Shown: positions 56,700 through 64,000 of the stretch, one piece after another | Numbering within the stretch: the stretch's first letter is position 1 | Layout: every line of letters begins with the position of its first letter | Origin: Massilia sp. CFBP 13721 | Lineage (GTDB): Bacteria; Pseudomonadota; Gammaproteobacteria; Burkholderiales; Burkholderiaceae_D | Direction: 5' to 3' | DNA length: 64,000 nucleotides | Assembly (NCBI RefSeq): GCF_014842025.1 | Contig: NZ_JACYUY010000004.1 | Location: 62,001 to 126,000 of the forward strand | The notes under the pieces: model-generated | What the model was told of the DNA's origin: nothing | Databases searched by the model: none | Seen by the model: only the letters and a program-made list of their open reading frames with translations | Translations under genes and position numbers: made by a program

Positions 56700-57971
56700 T
56701 TACTGCAGCTTCGCCAGGTCGATCGCCGCGGCCATCGCGGCATAGCCGGCGTCGTTCGGGTGCAAATGGTCGCCGCTGTCGTAGGCCGGGTTCATGGCCA
56801 GCGGATCGGCGGGATTTTGCATGGCGCGGTCGAAATCGACCACGCCGTCGATGTCGCGGTTGGCGCGGATGAAGGCATTCACGGCCTGGCGCTTGGCTTC
56901 GCCGTCGACCGAGTAATAGCCCGCCCCCTTGAACGGCAGTAACGTGGCCAGGTACACCTTGATGCCCCTGGCCTTGGCTTTCCCGACCGCCGTCGCCATC
57001 GCCGCGGTGATCTGCTGCGCACTGACCGCCTGCGCCGGGACGAAGCTGGCAAACCCGATGTCGTTGATCCCCAACAGGATGATGGTGTGGGTGACGCCCG
57101 CGACGTTGACAACGTCGCGCTCGAAGCGGCCGTTGCCATTCGGGCCGACGAAGTCGTTCAGCCAGCGATTGCCGGAAATGCCGCCGTTGACGACGCTCGT
57201 TTGCGCGAACCCGGCCGCCTTGAGCCTGTCGTCGAGCTGGTTCGGATAGCGCTTCGCCGCATTCACCGTGGAATTGAAGCCATCCGTGATCGAGTCACCG
57301 AAGGTCACGACGACCTTCGCCTGCGCGATGCTGATGGATTCGACCGCCGTCAATGCGTAATACGATTCGAGCTGGCTGGCCGCCGTGGTCGGGATCGCCG
57401 CCGCCGCAGACTGGTCGCCGGCACCGACGTAGGCGGTCTGCCGGCCCAGGGCATGGACCGTGGCGACCTCGGTGCGCGTGGCGAAATACATGCTGACGGC
57501 GACGTTCGACAACGGCGCCACCGGCAGGTCGATCGCGTCGCTCAGCATGTCGCTGCCGGGGGCCAGCGTCAGGCTGCGCTGGCCGCCGAAGGTCACTGCG
57601 CGGTCGGTGCCGGCATCGATATTCGATGCGCCGCTGCTGCGGGCAACGCGGATACCCGAGATTGCGATCGGCGTCTTGCCGAACAGGTTGGACACCTTGA
57701 TGCGGATTGCGGTGCTGCCGAGCGACACCCGCACGACCTGGCGCACGGTCTGGTTGTCGAAGACCTGCACGGCGGGCGGCGGGAATCCGGGCAGCGACTG
57801 GGCGGCATCGGACAGCGCGCCGGTCCAGGAGGCGTGGTACCGGACTTCCTCGTCACCGCCGCTGCCGCATGCGGCCAGGCCGGCGCTGAGCGCCAGGACT
57901 GCGAACATCGATTTGAGGATGGTCCGGCGTGCGGAGCGGGACTGTGCTCTTTGCATCAGGGCGTGCGTCAT
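56700..57971 (-). CDS. SGNH/GDSL hydrolase lipoprotein
   Basis: A 423-residue esterase-like protein. It has a signal with a twin Arg start (SARRTILKSMFAVLALSAGL) and lipobox LAAC (Cys35). An N-terminal beta-rich domain (about 45-215) precedes the SGNH domain. Block I is VVTFGDSITDGFNST (about 222-236) with the nucleophile Ser; block II NGGISGNRWLND supplies Gly; block III LLGINDIGFAS supplies Asn; block V DHLHPNDAGY supplies Asp and His. This layout is that of carbohydrate or xylan esterases of the SGNH superfamily; the neighbouring GH43 gene supports that. Confidence 0.88.
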   Translation of the reverse strand: MTHALMQRAQSRSARRTILKSMFAVLALSAGLAACGSGGDEEVRYHASWTGALSDAAQSLPGFPPPAVQVFDNQTVRQVVRVSLGSTAIRIKVSNLFGKTPIAISGIRVARSSGASNIDAGTDRAVTFGGQRSLTLAPGSDMLSDAIDLPVAPLSNVAVSMYFATRTEVATVHALGRQTAYVGAGDQSAAAAIPTTAASQLESYYALTAVESISIAQAKVVVTFGDSITDGFNSTVNAAKRYPNQLDDRLKAAGFAQTSVVNGGISGNRWLNDFVGPNGNGRFERDVVNVAGVTHTIILLGINDIGFASFVPAQAVSAQQITAAMATAVGKAKARGIKVYLATLLPFKGAGYYSVDGEAKRQAVNAFIRANRDIDGVVDFDRAMQNPADPLAMNPAYDSGDHLHPNDAGYAAMAAAIDLAKLQ

Positions 57972-58150
57972 GTTGGGTCTCCTGGTCTGCCCGTTCTTGC
58001 GACGGGCATGGTGTGGAATGGATTGACTGCTTCCACAGGGTCGAACTGCCGCCTTACGCGATGCTTACTTCGTCACCGTGGCTCCCGCGCGCAACAACAC
58101 GACTCTGCCAGCTGGCGCATTCGCGAGATTTGTGCTTGGGGCCTGTCCCG

Positions 58151-59065
58151 CTAGCCCGTCGCGTCTTCCGCGAACAGTGCGGCGACCTGCGCGCGCAGCC
58201 AGCGGTTGCCCTCGTCCTGGTGGTAGCGCCGGTGCCAGAACATGTTGGTCTGCAGTGCCGGCAGCGCCAGGGGCGAGGCAGCGTACTGCAGCCCGAACGG
58301 GCCGGCGGCGCGCTCGGCCAGCTTGTGCGGGACCGTCGCCACCAGGTCGGTGCTGGCGACGATGTAGGGAACGGCGGCGAAATGCGGCACGCTGAAGCTG
58401 GCGTCTGTGGAGATCCCCACCGCCTCGAGCGCGGTGCGGATGTCGTCGTAGGGGCTTTCCATCGCCGTCACCACCAGGTGCCGCGCCGCGGCCAGGCGTT
58501 CGCGTGTCAGCGCGCCTGCGCCCAGCGGATGGCCGCGCCGCAGCAGGCTGACGTAGGCCTGGCGGAACAGGCGGCGCTGGTAGAAGCTCGCGGGCACGTC
58601 GCCAAAGGCGCCGATCGCCATGTCTACCCTGCCCGCTTCCATCTCCGCGCGCAGGTCGACTATGCCGGCGCGCACCGACGCCACGTTGACCTGCGGCGCC
58701 AGTGTCATGCAGTGTTCGACCAGCCCCGGCATGAAATAGGTTTCGCCGACGTCGGTCATGGCGATGGCGAAGCGGCGCCGGCTGCTGGCGGGATCGAACG
58801 GTAACTCGGGCCGCAGCGCCAGTTCCAGGCTGGCCAGCGCCGCGGCGACCGGCTCGGCCATCTGCTCGGCATACGGCGTGGGCTGCATGCCGTCGGCCGT
58901 GCGCACGAACAGTTCGTCACCGACCGCCCGGCGCAGGCGCGCCAGCGCATTGCTGACGGCCGACTGGGTCAGGCGCAGGCGCTTGGCCGCGCTCGAGATC
59001 TGGCGTTCGCGAAAGACTTCGCGGAAGACCAGCAGCAGGTTCAGGTCCAGCTCGCGCAGCTCCAT
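58151..59065 (-). CDS. LysR-family regulator (NodD/LinR-like)
   Basis: A 304-residue regulator. The HTH is at ISSAAKRLRLTQSAVSNALARLRRAVGDELFVRTADGMQPT (about 22-62), and the effector domain from about 95. The MELRELDLNLLLVFREVFRERQ start fits the NodD/NahR branch. It lies upstream of nothing obvious on its own strand; the divergent or downstream target is unclear. A perfect inverted repeat before its start suggests autoregulation. Confidence 0.9.
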   Translation of the reverse strand: MELRELDLNLLLVFREVFRERQISSAAKRLRLTQSAVSNALARLRRAVGDELFVRTADGMQPTPYAEQMAEPVAAALASLELALRPELPFDPASSRRRFAIAMTDVGETYFMPGLVEHCMTLAPQVNVASVRAGIVDLRAEMEAGRVDMAIGAFGDVPASFYQRRLFRQAYVSLLRRGHPLGAGALTRERLAAARHLVVTAMESPYDDIRTALEAVGISTDASFSVPHFAAVPYIVASTDLVATVPHKLAERAAGPFGLQYAASPLALPALQTNMFWHRRYHQDEGNRWLRAQVAALFAEDATG

Positions 59066-59086
59066 GGACGCCCTTTGTATTCACGT

Positions 59087-59115
59087 TATAAATAGTCAGC
59101 AGTTCTCTATTTATA
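59087..59115 (-). promoter_or_regulatory. perfect inverted repeat before the LysR gene
   Basis: TATAAATAG (59087-59095) and CTATTTATA (59107-59115) are exact inverted repeats with an 11-base spacer, in an AT-rich island of an otherwise GC-rich sequence. They end 22 bases before the ATG at 59065. The form is that of an autoregulatory LysR operator overlapping the promoter. Confidence 0.6.
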
Positions 59116-59175
59116 CCGCAAATATCATTACCCTTGCTCCGTCGCGGCCGACACGCGGCAGGCAGGCCGTGCGGG

Positions 59176-59811
59176 TCATCGTGCAAGCTGCTCCTGGCGC
59201 GCGCCGTTCCAGGCCGCGACATAGGCGGCGGCACGGCGGGCGATCGTGGACTGGTCGCAGCCTGGCTGGTACAGGGCGCTGCCGATGCCGAAACCGGTCG
59301 CGCCCGCGGCCAGCCAGGGCGCGATCGATTCGGGGGCGATGCCGCCCACGGGCCACAACGGCGTCGCCGGCGGCAGCACGCTCGTCATCGCTTTCAGCCC
59401 CTTCTGTCCGACCATCTCGGCGGGGAAGATTTTCAGCGCATGGGCGCCGGCAGCCAGTGCGGCGAACGCCTCGGTCGGCGTGGCCACGCCCGGCGCGCAC
59501 AGCATGCCGAGGTCGACGCCACGGCGAATGACCTCCGGATTGGAATTGGGCGCCACCAGCAGGCGCCCGCCAGCCGCCGCGACCTGGTCGACCTGCGCGG
59601 CAGTGAGGATGGTGCCGCCGCCGACCAGTGCGTCCTGGGGGGCGATCTCGACCAGCGCCCGGATCGCCTCGAGCGCGCCGGGCCGGTTCAAGGGCACCTC
59701 CAGCAGGCGGAAACCCGCATCGAACAATGCGGCGCCGATTGACGGGGCTTCCGCCGCGGTGAGTCCGCGCAGGATCGCCACCAGCGGGACCACGGAATCA
59801 TTCAGTTGCAT
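59176..59811 (-). CDS. dgoA: 2-dehydro-3-deoxy-6-phosphogalactonate aldolase
   Basis: A 211-residue class I aldolase of the KDPG/KHG family. It cleaves the phosphorylated galactonate intermediate to pyruvate and glyceraldehyde-3-phosphate. Visible are the active-site Glu in VAILRGLTAAEAPSIG, the GGGTILTAAQVDQVAAAGG block, and the Schiff-base Lys in AHALKIFPAEMVGQKGLKAM (about residue 125). It overlaps the upstream kinase gene by 14 bases. It is the last gene of the galactonate operon dgoD-dgoK-dgoA. Confidence 0.92.
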   Translation of the reverse strand: MQLNDSVVPLVAILRGLTAAEAPSIGAALFDAGFRLLEVPLNRPGALEAIRALVEIAPQDALVGGGTILTAAQVDQVAAAGGRLLVAPNSNPEVIRRGVDLGMLCAPGVATPTEAFAALAAGAHALKIFPAEMVGQKGLKAMTSVLPPATPLWPVGGIAPESIAPWLAAGATGFGIGSALYQPGCDQSTIARRAAAYVAAWNGARQEQLAR

Positions 59812-60718
59812 CGTCTCGTCCTTTGTCCAGGAACAGCGCGAGCGCTGCGATGTACACCTCGTCGGGATCGAGCACCACCGGAACGAGCCCGAAGGTCCGG
59901 GCCGCGACGACGTAGCGCTCGGACAGTGCCGGCGCGCCGATGATGTGCAGGTCCGCCGGGTTTCCCGCCGCGTCCCGGCACTGGCGGTCTTGCGCGAATT
60001 CGCTGCCGATGAGCAGGCCGCTGACGTAGGAGCGGGCGGCCCCCGGAGACATGGCCCCGGTCACGACACGGGCGCGCGCGCCGAACAGGCTGTGGGTCAG
60101 CGGCAGCTGGCGGCGGGCGGCGTCCAGTCCCGCCGAGAATGCAGCTTCGTCGAGCGGCGCCGGCGCCAGCATGGCGCTCAGCGTCCCCCTTTGTCCAAGC
60201 AGTGCGAACAGCTCGCCGGTCATGAACGTGAAAAATTCGGCGATGCGCCCGGCCTGCATGCGCACCCATTTGCAGTGGGTTCCCGGCAGCAGCACCCATC
60301 CATCTTGCACGCCCCCGGCAAGCGCGCCGAGCAGCTGGACTTCCTCGCCGCGCATGACGTCGACATGCTCGCCCTGGCTGCGGTAACCGGGCACGATGGC
60401 GCACCTGGCCTGTCTCGCGACGGGTACCTGGTGCCCGGGCAAGCGTTCGAGCGGCGTCTCGATGCCGAGGTAGGGCACCTCCTGCCAGCCGCTCGCCGAG
60501 CCGACCATGCCCGACATCAGCACCGGCACATCGTCTCCCACATCCATCCGCCGGCGCAAGGCCGCCAGCGACGCGGCAAAATTCCCGCCAATGGCCAGCA
60601 CGCCCTCCGCGTCGGCATGGCGGCCGATACAGGCGCCGTGCCGGTCCAGCAGGTAGGCGCGGCGGTTGCTGGTTCCCCAATCGATGCCCAGCAGGGCTGG
60701 ATGCGCCGGGTTCACCAT
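59798..60718 (-). CDS. dgoK: 2-oxo-3-deoxygalactonate kinase
   Basis: A 306-residue sugar-acid kinase from ATG at 60718, overlapping the dehydratase stop by 7 bases. It starts with the phosphate-1 loop [17 protein letters not shown]. Further DgoK marks are [48 protein letters not shown] and [11 protein letters not shown]. It phosphorylates 2-dehydro-3-deoxygalactonate at C6. Length fits the family. Confidence 0.92.
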   Translation of the reverse strand: MVNPAHPALLGIDWGTSNRRAYLLDRHGACIGRHADAEGVLAIGGNFAASLAALRRRMDVGDDVPVLMSGMVGSASGWQEVPYLGIETPLERLPGHQVPVARQARCAIVPGYRSQGEHVDVMRGEEVQLLGALAGGVQDGWVLLPGTHCKWVRMQAGRIAEFFTFMTGELFALLGQRGTLSAMLAPAPLDEAAFSAGLDAARRQLPLTHSLFGARARVVTGAMSPGAARSYVSGLLIGSEFAQDRQCRDAAGNPADLHIIGAPALSERYVVAARTFGLVPVVLDPDEVYIAALALFLDKGRDDATE

Positions 60719-61860
60719 TCCGCCACGCTGCCGTCGGCGTGGCGCCACAGGGGGTTGCGCCAGTCCGGCGCGTTCCTGGCGGCGTCGATCACGCGCGCTT
60801 CATCGATGACGACGCCCAGTCCCGGCAGGGGCAAGGGCGCCATGTAGCCGTCGGTCATGTTGAAATCCTCCTTGTTGACCACATAGTCGAGCAGCTCGGC
60901 GCCGCCATTGTAGTGAATGCCCATGCTCTGCTCCTGCAGCACTGCGTTGTAGGCGACGAAATCGACGGCGAGGCAGGCGGCCAGCGCAACCGGACCAAGT
61001 GGGCAATGCGGCGCCAGGGCGACGTCGTAGGCTTCGGCCATCGCCGCGATCTTCACGCATTCCGTGATGCCGCCGGCGTGCGAGACGTCCGGCTGGACGA
61101 TCGACAGGCCGCCACGCTCGAACACGTGCTTGAACTCGAAGCGCGAATACATGCGCTCCCCCGCCGCGATCGGAATGAAGGTCGACTCGGCCAGGCGCGC
61201 GTAATGTTCGTAATGCTCGGCCAGGACCGGCTCTTCGATGAACAAGGGGCGGAAAGGTTCCAGTTCGCGCAGCAGCGGCTTGGCCATCGGCACCGCCACG
61301 CGGCCATGGAAATCGAGGCCGAATTCGATGGCGTCGCCGAAGGTCGCGCGAATCTCGGCGATGCGCGCGACGACCGCGTCCACCGCCTTGACGCTGTCGA
61401 CCATGCGCAGCTCTTCGGCGCCGTTCAGCTTGAAGGTATCGAAGCCGCCGAGGCGCAAGGCGTCGATGCAGGCGATGACCTGCGCCGGCCGGTCGCCGCC
61501 GACCCAGCTGTACATCTTCATCCTGTCGCGCACGCGGCCGCCCAGCAGTTCGTAGACGGGCTTGCCGAGCACCTTGCCCTTGATGTCCCAAAGCGCCTGG
61601 TCGATGCCGGCGATCGCGCTCATCAGGATGGCGCCGCCACGATAGAAGCCGCCGCGGTACATGGTGCTCCACAGGTCATTGATGCGCGCCGGATCGCTGC
61701 CGACGAGGACATCGGACAATTCGTGCACCGCGGTCTCGACGGTACGAGCGCGCCCTTCGATCACCGGCTCTCCCCAGCCGGTAACGCCTTCGTCGGTCTC
61801 GATCTTCAGCAGCAGCCAGCGCGGCGGAACACGGTAGGTGGTGAGTCTGGTGATTTTCAT
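60712..61860 (-). CDS. dgoD: galactonate dehydratase
   Basis: A 382-residue enolase-superfamily dehydratase. It has the N-terminal capping domain [20 protein letters not shown] and a barrel with metal ligands in GLDFHGRV (Asp183, with His185 as base), [10 protein letters not shown] and [12 protein letters not shown], and a catalytic His in [17 protein letters not shown] (about residue 285). These match the D-galactonate dehydratase group. It is the first gene of the dgo operon and diverges from a LysR gene. No galactonate transporter or galactose dehydrogenase gene is visible in the window. Confidence 0.92.
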   Translation of the reverse strand: MKITRLTTYRVPPRWLLLKIETDEGVTGWGEPVIEGRARTVETAVHELSDVLVGSDPARINDLWSTMYRGGFYRGGAILMSAIAGIDQALWDIKGKVLGKPVYELLGGRVRDRMKMYSWVGGDRPAQVIACIDALRLGGFDTFKLNGAEELRMVDSVKAVDAVVARIAEIRATFGDAIEFGLDFHGRVAVPMAKPLLRELEPFRPLFIEEPVLAEHYEHYARLAESTFIPIAAGERMYSRFEFKHVFERGGLSIVQPDVSHAGGITECVKIAAMAEAYDVALAPHCPLGPVALAACLAVDFVAYNAVLQEQSMGIHYNGGAELLDYVVNKEDFNMTDGYMAPLPLPGLGVVIDEARVIDAARNAPDWRNPLWRHADGSVAEW

Positions 61861-62072
61861 GTGGTCTGGTCTGATCCGGCGCCGATACGAAGCACGAGTC
61901 TACCCGCCAGGCGCCGGCGCGAGGTACAAGGAAACGCTTGCGAGCCATGTCGAATTTGCATGGCAGCGCAGCAGCCGTCCGCCGGCATGGCCCGCGAAAC
62001 CTTGCGCCCGCCCTCGCAAAGTCGGCATAATCGCTCGCGACCCAGCTTGCAGCAACGACCAGCCCACCACCC

Positions 62073-63062
62073 ATGACGCAGTTTCCAGGTAATGACAAGA
62101 CCCCGGCGGCATCCGACCGCTTCGTTCGCAGCCACCTCAAGATGCGCCACCTGATTTTGCTCGTGGAGCTCGGCCGCCATGCTTCCATCGTCAACGCGGC
62201 GAAAGCGGCGCGCTTGACCCAGCCCGCCGCGTCGCGGCTGATCAACGACCTCGAACATGTGCTGGGCGTCCGGCTGTTCGAGCGCATGGCGCGCGGCGTG
62301 GTGGCGACGTCCTCCGGCAAGATGCTGATTCGCCGCGCCGGCGTCGTGCTCGCCGAAATGAACGCGGCGCACCTCGAGATCGCCCAGACGCTGTATGGTG
62401 TCGGCGGCAAGGTGACGGTCGGAAGCGTCCTGACGCCGGCAACGGGCGTCCTTGCGAATGCGATCAAGCTGTTCAAATCACGCTTCACGCGCACCAACGT
62501 CGTCGTCGACCTCAGTACCAGCCAGGCCATGGTGGAGCGCCTGCTCGACGGGCAGCTCGACATCGTGCTGGGCCGGATCCTCGACACCGAACACGTACCC
62601 CTGCTGCGCTTCGAACCGATCAGCGACGAGTCCCACAGCATCATCGTGCGCCCGGGCCACCCGCTGCTGGACGAACCGGGCCTGAACCTTGTTCGCCTGG
62701 CAGAGCAGTCCTGGATCGTGCCGCCTGCCGGCAGCATCCTGCGCGACCGCCTCAGCGCGCGCTTCCTGGCGGAAGGCCTGGATCCGCCCGGCGAAACCGT
62801 CGAGACCCTCGCCATACCGCTCGTCGTCTCGCTGCTGGCGAGTACCGACATGGTCGTGGCCTTGCCCGAGGCGATGGTGCAAGGCCAGCTCGACGCCGGC
62901 CAGTTGGCGGTCCTGTCATTCGACCTGGGACTGCGCATGGACGCCTACGGCATCGTCACGCGCCGCGACCACGTGCTTTCTCCCGGCGCCGAAGCGCTGC
63001 TCGAGGCGCTCCGCGAGACCGTGGCCGCCGGCGCTCCTCAGCGCCCGATGTCGATCCGGTAG
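62073..63062 (+). CDS. LysR-family regulator, GbpR-like, probable regulator of the galactonate genes
   Basis: A 329-residue LysR protein with a 20-residue lead. HTH LGRHASIVNAAKAARLTQPAASRLINDLEHVLGVRLFERMARG (about 33-76). Its effector domain (LTPATGVLANAIKLFKSRFT, VVVDLSTSQAMVERLLDGQL, HPLLDEPGLNL) resembles GbpR/galactose-responsive regulators. It is divergent from dgoD across a 212-bp gap and overlaps the converging gene downstream by 25 bases. Control of dgoDKA is inferred from position. Confidence 0.9.
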   Translation: MTQFPGNDKTPAASDRFVRSHLKMRHLILLVELGRHASIVNAAKAARLTQPAASRLINDLEHVLGVRLFERMARGVVATSSGKMLIRRAGVVLAEMNAAHLEIAQTLYGVGGKVTVGSVLTPATGVLANAIKLFKSRFTRTNVVVDLSTSQAMVERLLDGQLDIVLGRILDTEHVPLLRFEPISDESHSIIVRPGHPLLDEPGLNLVRLAEQSWIVPPAGSILRDRLSARFLAEGLDPPGETVETLAIPLVVSLLASTDMVVALPEAMVQGQLDAGQLAVLSFDLGLRMDAYGIVTRRDHVLSPGAEALLEALRETVAAGAPQRPMSIR

Positions 63063-64000
63063 ACCGGCACCGCCTTCAGGCCACGCAAGCGGGCGATCTG
63101 CGCCTGGCCGGCGAAATCGGGACGGTGCTCGCGCGGCAGATAGATCGGCGCATCGGCGCGCAGCGGCAGCACGGTCAGCGTCAACGGGCCCTTGCCGCCG
63201 GACGGCAGGTTGGCGAGGCCGAACTGCCAGCGCTGGCCGTTGTAGTACCAGTCGTCCAGCATACGGGTGCCGTCGAACAGGCGCGCCACGTCGCCCACGA
63301 AGTCGATATCGAGCAGCACGCCGTCCACGCCGCGCGGCAGGACGCGCGGGACATCAAGCTCCCAGGCGGCGGACGCCCCGAAGGCCTCCGGATCCGGGTG
63401 CAGGGCTGCCTTCGCGTGGCCGCCGATACGGATCGGCGGCGCGGTTTGTGCATCGCGCACGGGCTTGAAGGAAGTCGCGATCGTCTGTTCCGGCAGGCTG
63501 GCCTGCACCAGCTGGAAAATCCCCTCGCGGCCGGCGGTCTGCAGGAGCGCGCTGGACTTGACCCTGGCAGGCAGGGCGGGATAAACCGCTGCCCGCAGCT
63601 GCGCCGTTCCTGCCGAGCGCAGCACCAGGCGTCCTCCATCGAAATAGGCCTGGCTGTCGCTGATGACCAGCCGACGTTGCCCTTCGACCTGCCCGACCGC
63701 GAGCTGGCGCGCCTGTTCGGCGCTGAGTACCACCACCGTGACGGGACGCTTGCCGGCGCAGCGCAGGGTGATGGCCGCGTCGAGGCCGGGCGCGATGTCC
63801 TCGACCACGACGTCGGCTTCCGGCGATACCACCTCCGCCGCCTTGCCCGGCCGGGACGCCAGGCAGGCGCGTACGCCGCCGTCGAACTGGAACTCGACGG
63901 GAATCCCGGGCTGGGCAGCGAACACATAGGTGCTGCCCACGGTCCCCTGATCCAGGCGCGCCACCGGTTGCGCGGTCGCGTAGCGCAGGCGATGGCCATC
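63038..64000 (-). CDS. C-terminal part of a GH35-like beta-galactosidase
   Basis: Open from the window's end through to a stop at 63038, so only the last 320 residues are seen. They contain beta-sandwich repeats and FVGDVARLFDGTRMLDDWYYNGQRWQFGLANL split over a conserved block, typical of the C-terminal jelly-roll region of proteobacterial GH35 beta-galactosidases. The catalytic barrel lies beyond the window. Next to galactonate genes it would release galactose for oxidation. Family certainty is moderate because the catalytic motif is absent. Confidence 0.65.
   Translation of the reverse strand, partial: DGHRLRYATAQPVARLDQGTVGSTYVFAAQPGIPVEFQFDGGVRACLASRPGKAAEVVSPEADVVVEDIAPGLDAAITLRCAGKRPVTVVVLSAEQARQLAVGQVEGQRRLVISDSQAYFDGGRLVLRSAGTAQLRAAVYPALPARVKSSALLQTAGREGIFQLVQASLPEQTIATSFKPVRDAQTAPPIRIGGHAKAALHPDPEAFGASAAWELDVPRVLPRGVDGVLLDIDFVGDVARLFDGTRMLDDWYYNGQRWQFGLANLPSGGKGPLTLTVLPLRADAPIYLPREHRPDFAGQAQIARLRGLKAVPVYRIDIGR

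Overview
The window is a stretch of high-GC proteobacterial chromosome with tight, mostly operonic gene order. Gene content points to a betaproteobacterium of the Massilia/Telluria/Duganella group (Oxalobacteraceae). It carries a phasin for polyhydroxyalkanoate storage, two polyphosphate kinase types, PEP-type small intergenic palindromes, and aromatic and plant-sugar catabolism. This placement is an inference from gene content and base composition; no rRNA or tRNA is present to confirm it.

Layout. (1) 1-4.9 kb: end of a BCCT transporter, a small membrane protein, a SUI1/YciH protein, a probable small RNA on the minus strand with anti-Shine-Dalgarno motifs, and a PAS-GGDEF-EAL protein, with two palindromic intergenic elements. 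(2) 4.9-14.3 kb: a gallate catabolism cluster of gallate dioxygenase, an NTF2-like protein, an alpha/beta hydrolase, an orphan substrate-binding protein, LigK, LigJ and GalD. It is read away from a divergent LysR regulator with two helix-turn-helix domains, followed by an MFS exporter. (3) 14.4-30.5 kb: a phosphate/polyphosphate and storage region of PPK1, SixA, PPX, CYTH-CHAD, a broken GGDEF-EAL gene, phasin, an MBL lipoprotein, a chemoreceptor and PPK2. It also holds an LMW-phosphatase/ArsC-like protein that has lost its catalytic cysteine and a remnant of a second PPK2. Pho-box-like sequences precede PPK1, the phasin and PPK2. (4) 30.5-33.1 kb: SDR, EthD-like and MBL/ODP-type proteins. (5) 33.2-46 kb: a fructan/sucrose utilisation locus of LacI regulator, complete sugar ABC transporter, two clan GH-J-like glycosidases, fructokinase and a TonB receptor, with a shared operator half-site at three places. 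(6) 46-50 kb: flavin reductase, then a GarL-GarR-TtuD module taking an aldarate-derived keto-acid to 2-phosphoglycerate. (7) 50-55 kb: a ProVWX glycine betaine importer behind a strong sigma70 promoter and a long leader. (8) 55-64 kb: GH43 lipoprotein, GDSL lipoprotein, LysR regulator, the galactonate operon dgoD-dgoK-dgoA, a second LysR regulator, and the C-terminal part of a GH35-like beta-galactosidase running off the end.

How the genes work together. The gallate genes convert gallate to 4-oxalomesaconate, tautomerise and hydrate it, and cleave it to pyruvate and oxaloacetate. The dgo genes take galactonate to pyruvate and glyceraldehyde-3-phosphate, and the gar/ttu genes take an aldarate-derived keto-acid to pyruvate and phosphoglycerate. 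Together with the fructan locus, GH43 and GH35 enzymes, this looks like a plant-polymer and tannin-degrading lifestyle. The polyphosphate genes form a looser group probably tied together by phosphate starvation control.

The most unusual features are the anti-SD small RNA, the PhoB-type sites in front of storage-polymer genes, the cysteine-less ArsC-like protein next to a decayed PPK2, the double-HTH LysR regulator, two 193-bp inverted-repeat elements, and a pair of related 67-68-residue proteins of unknown function.
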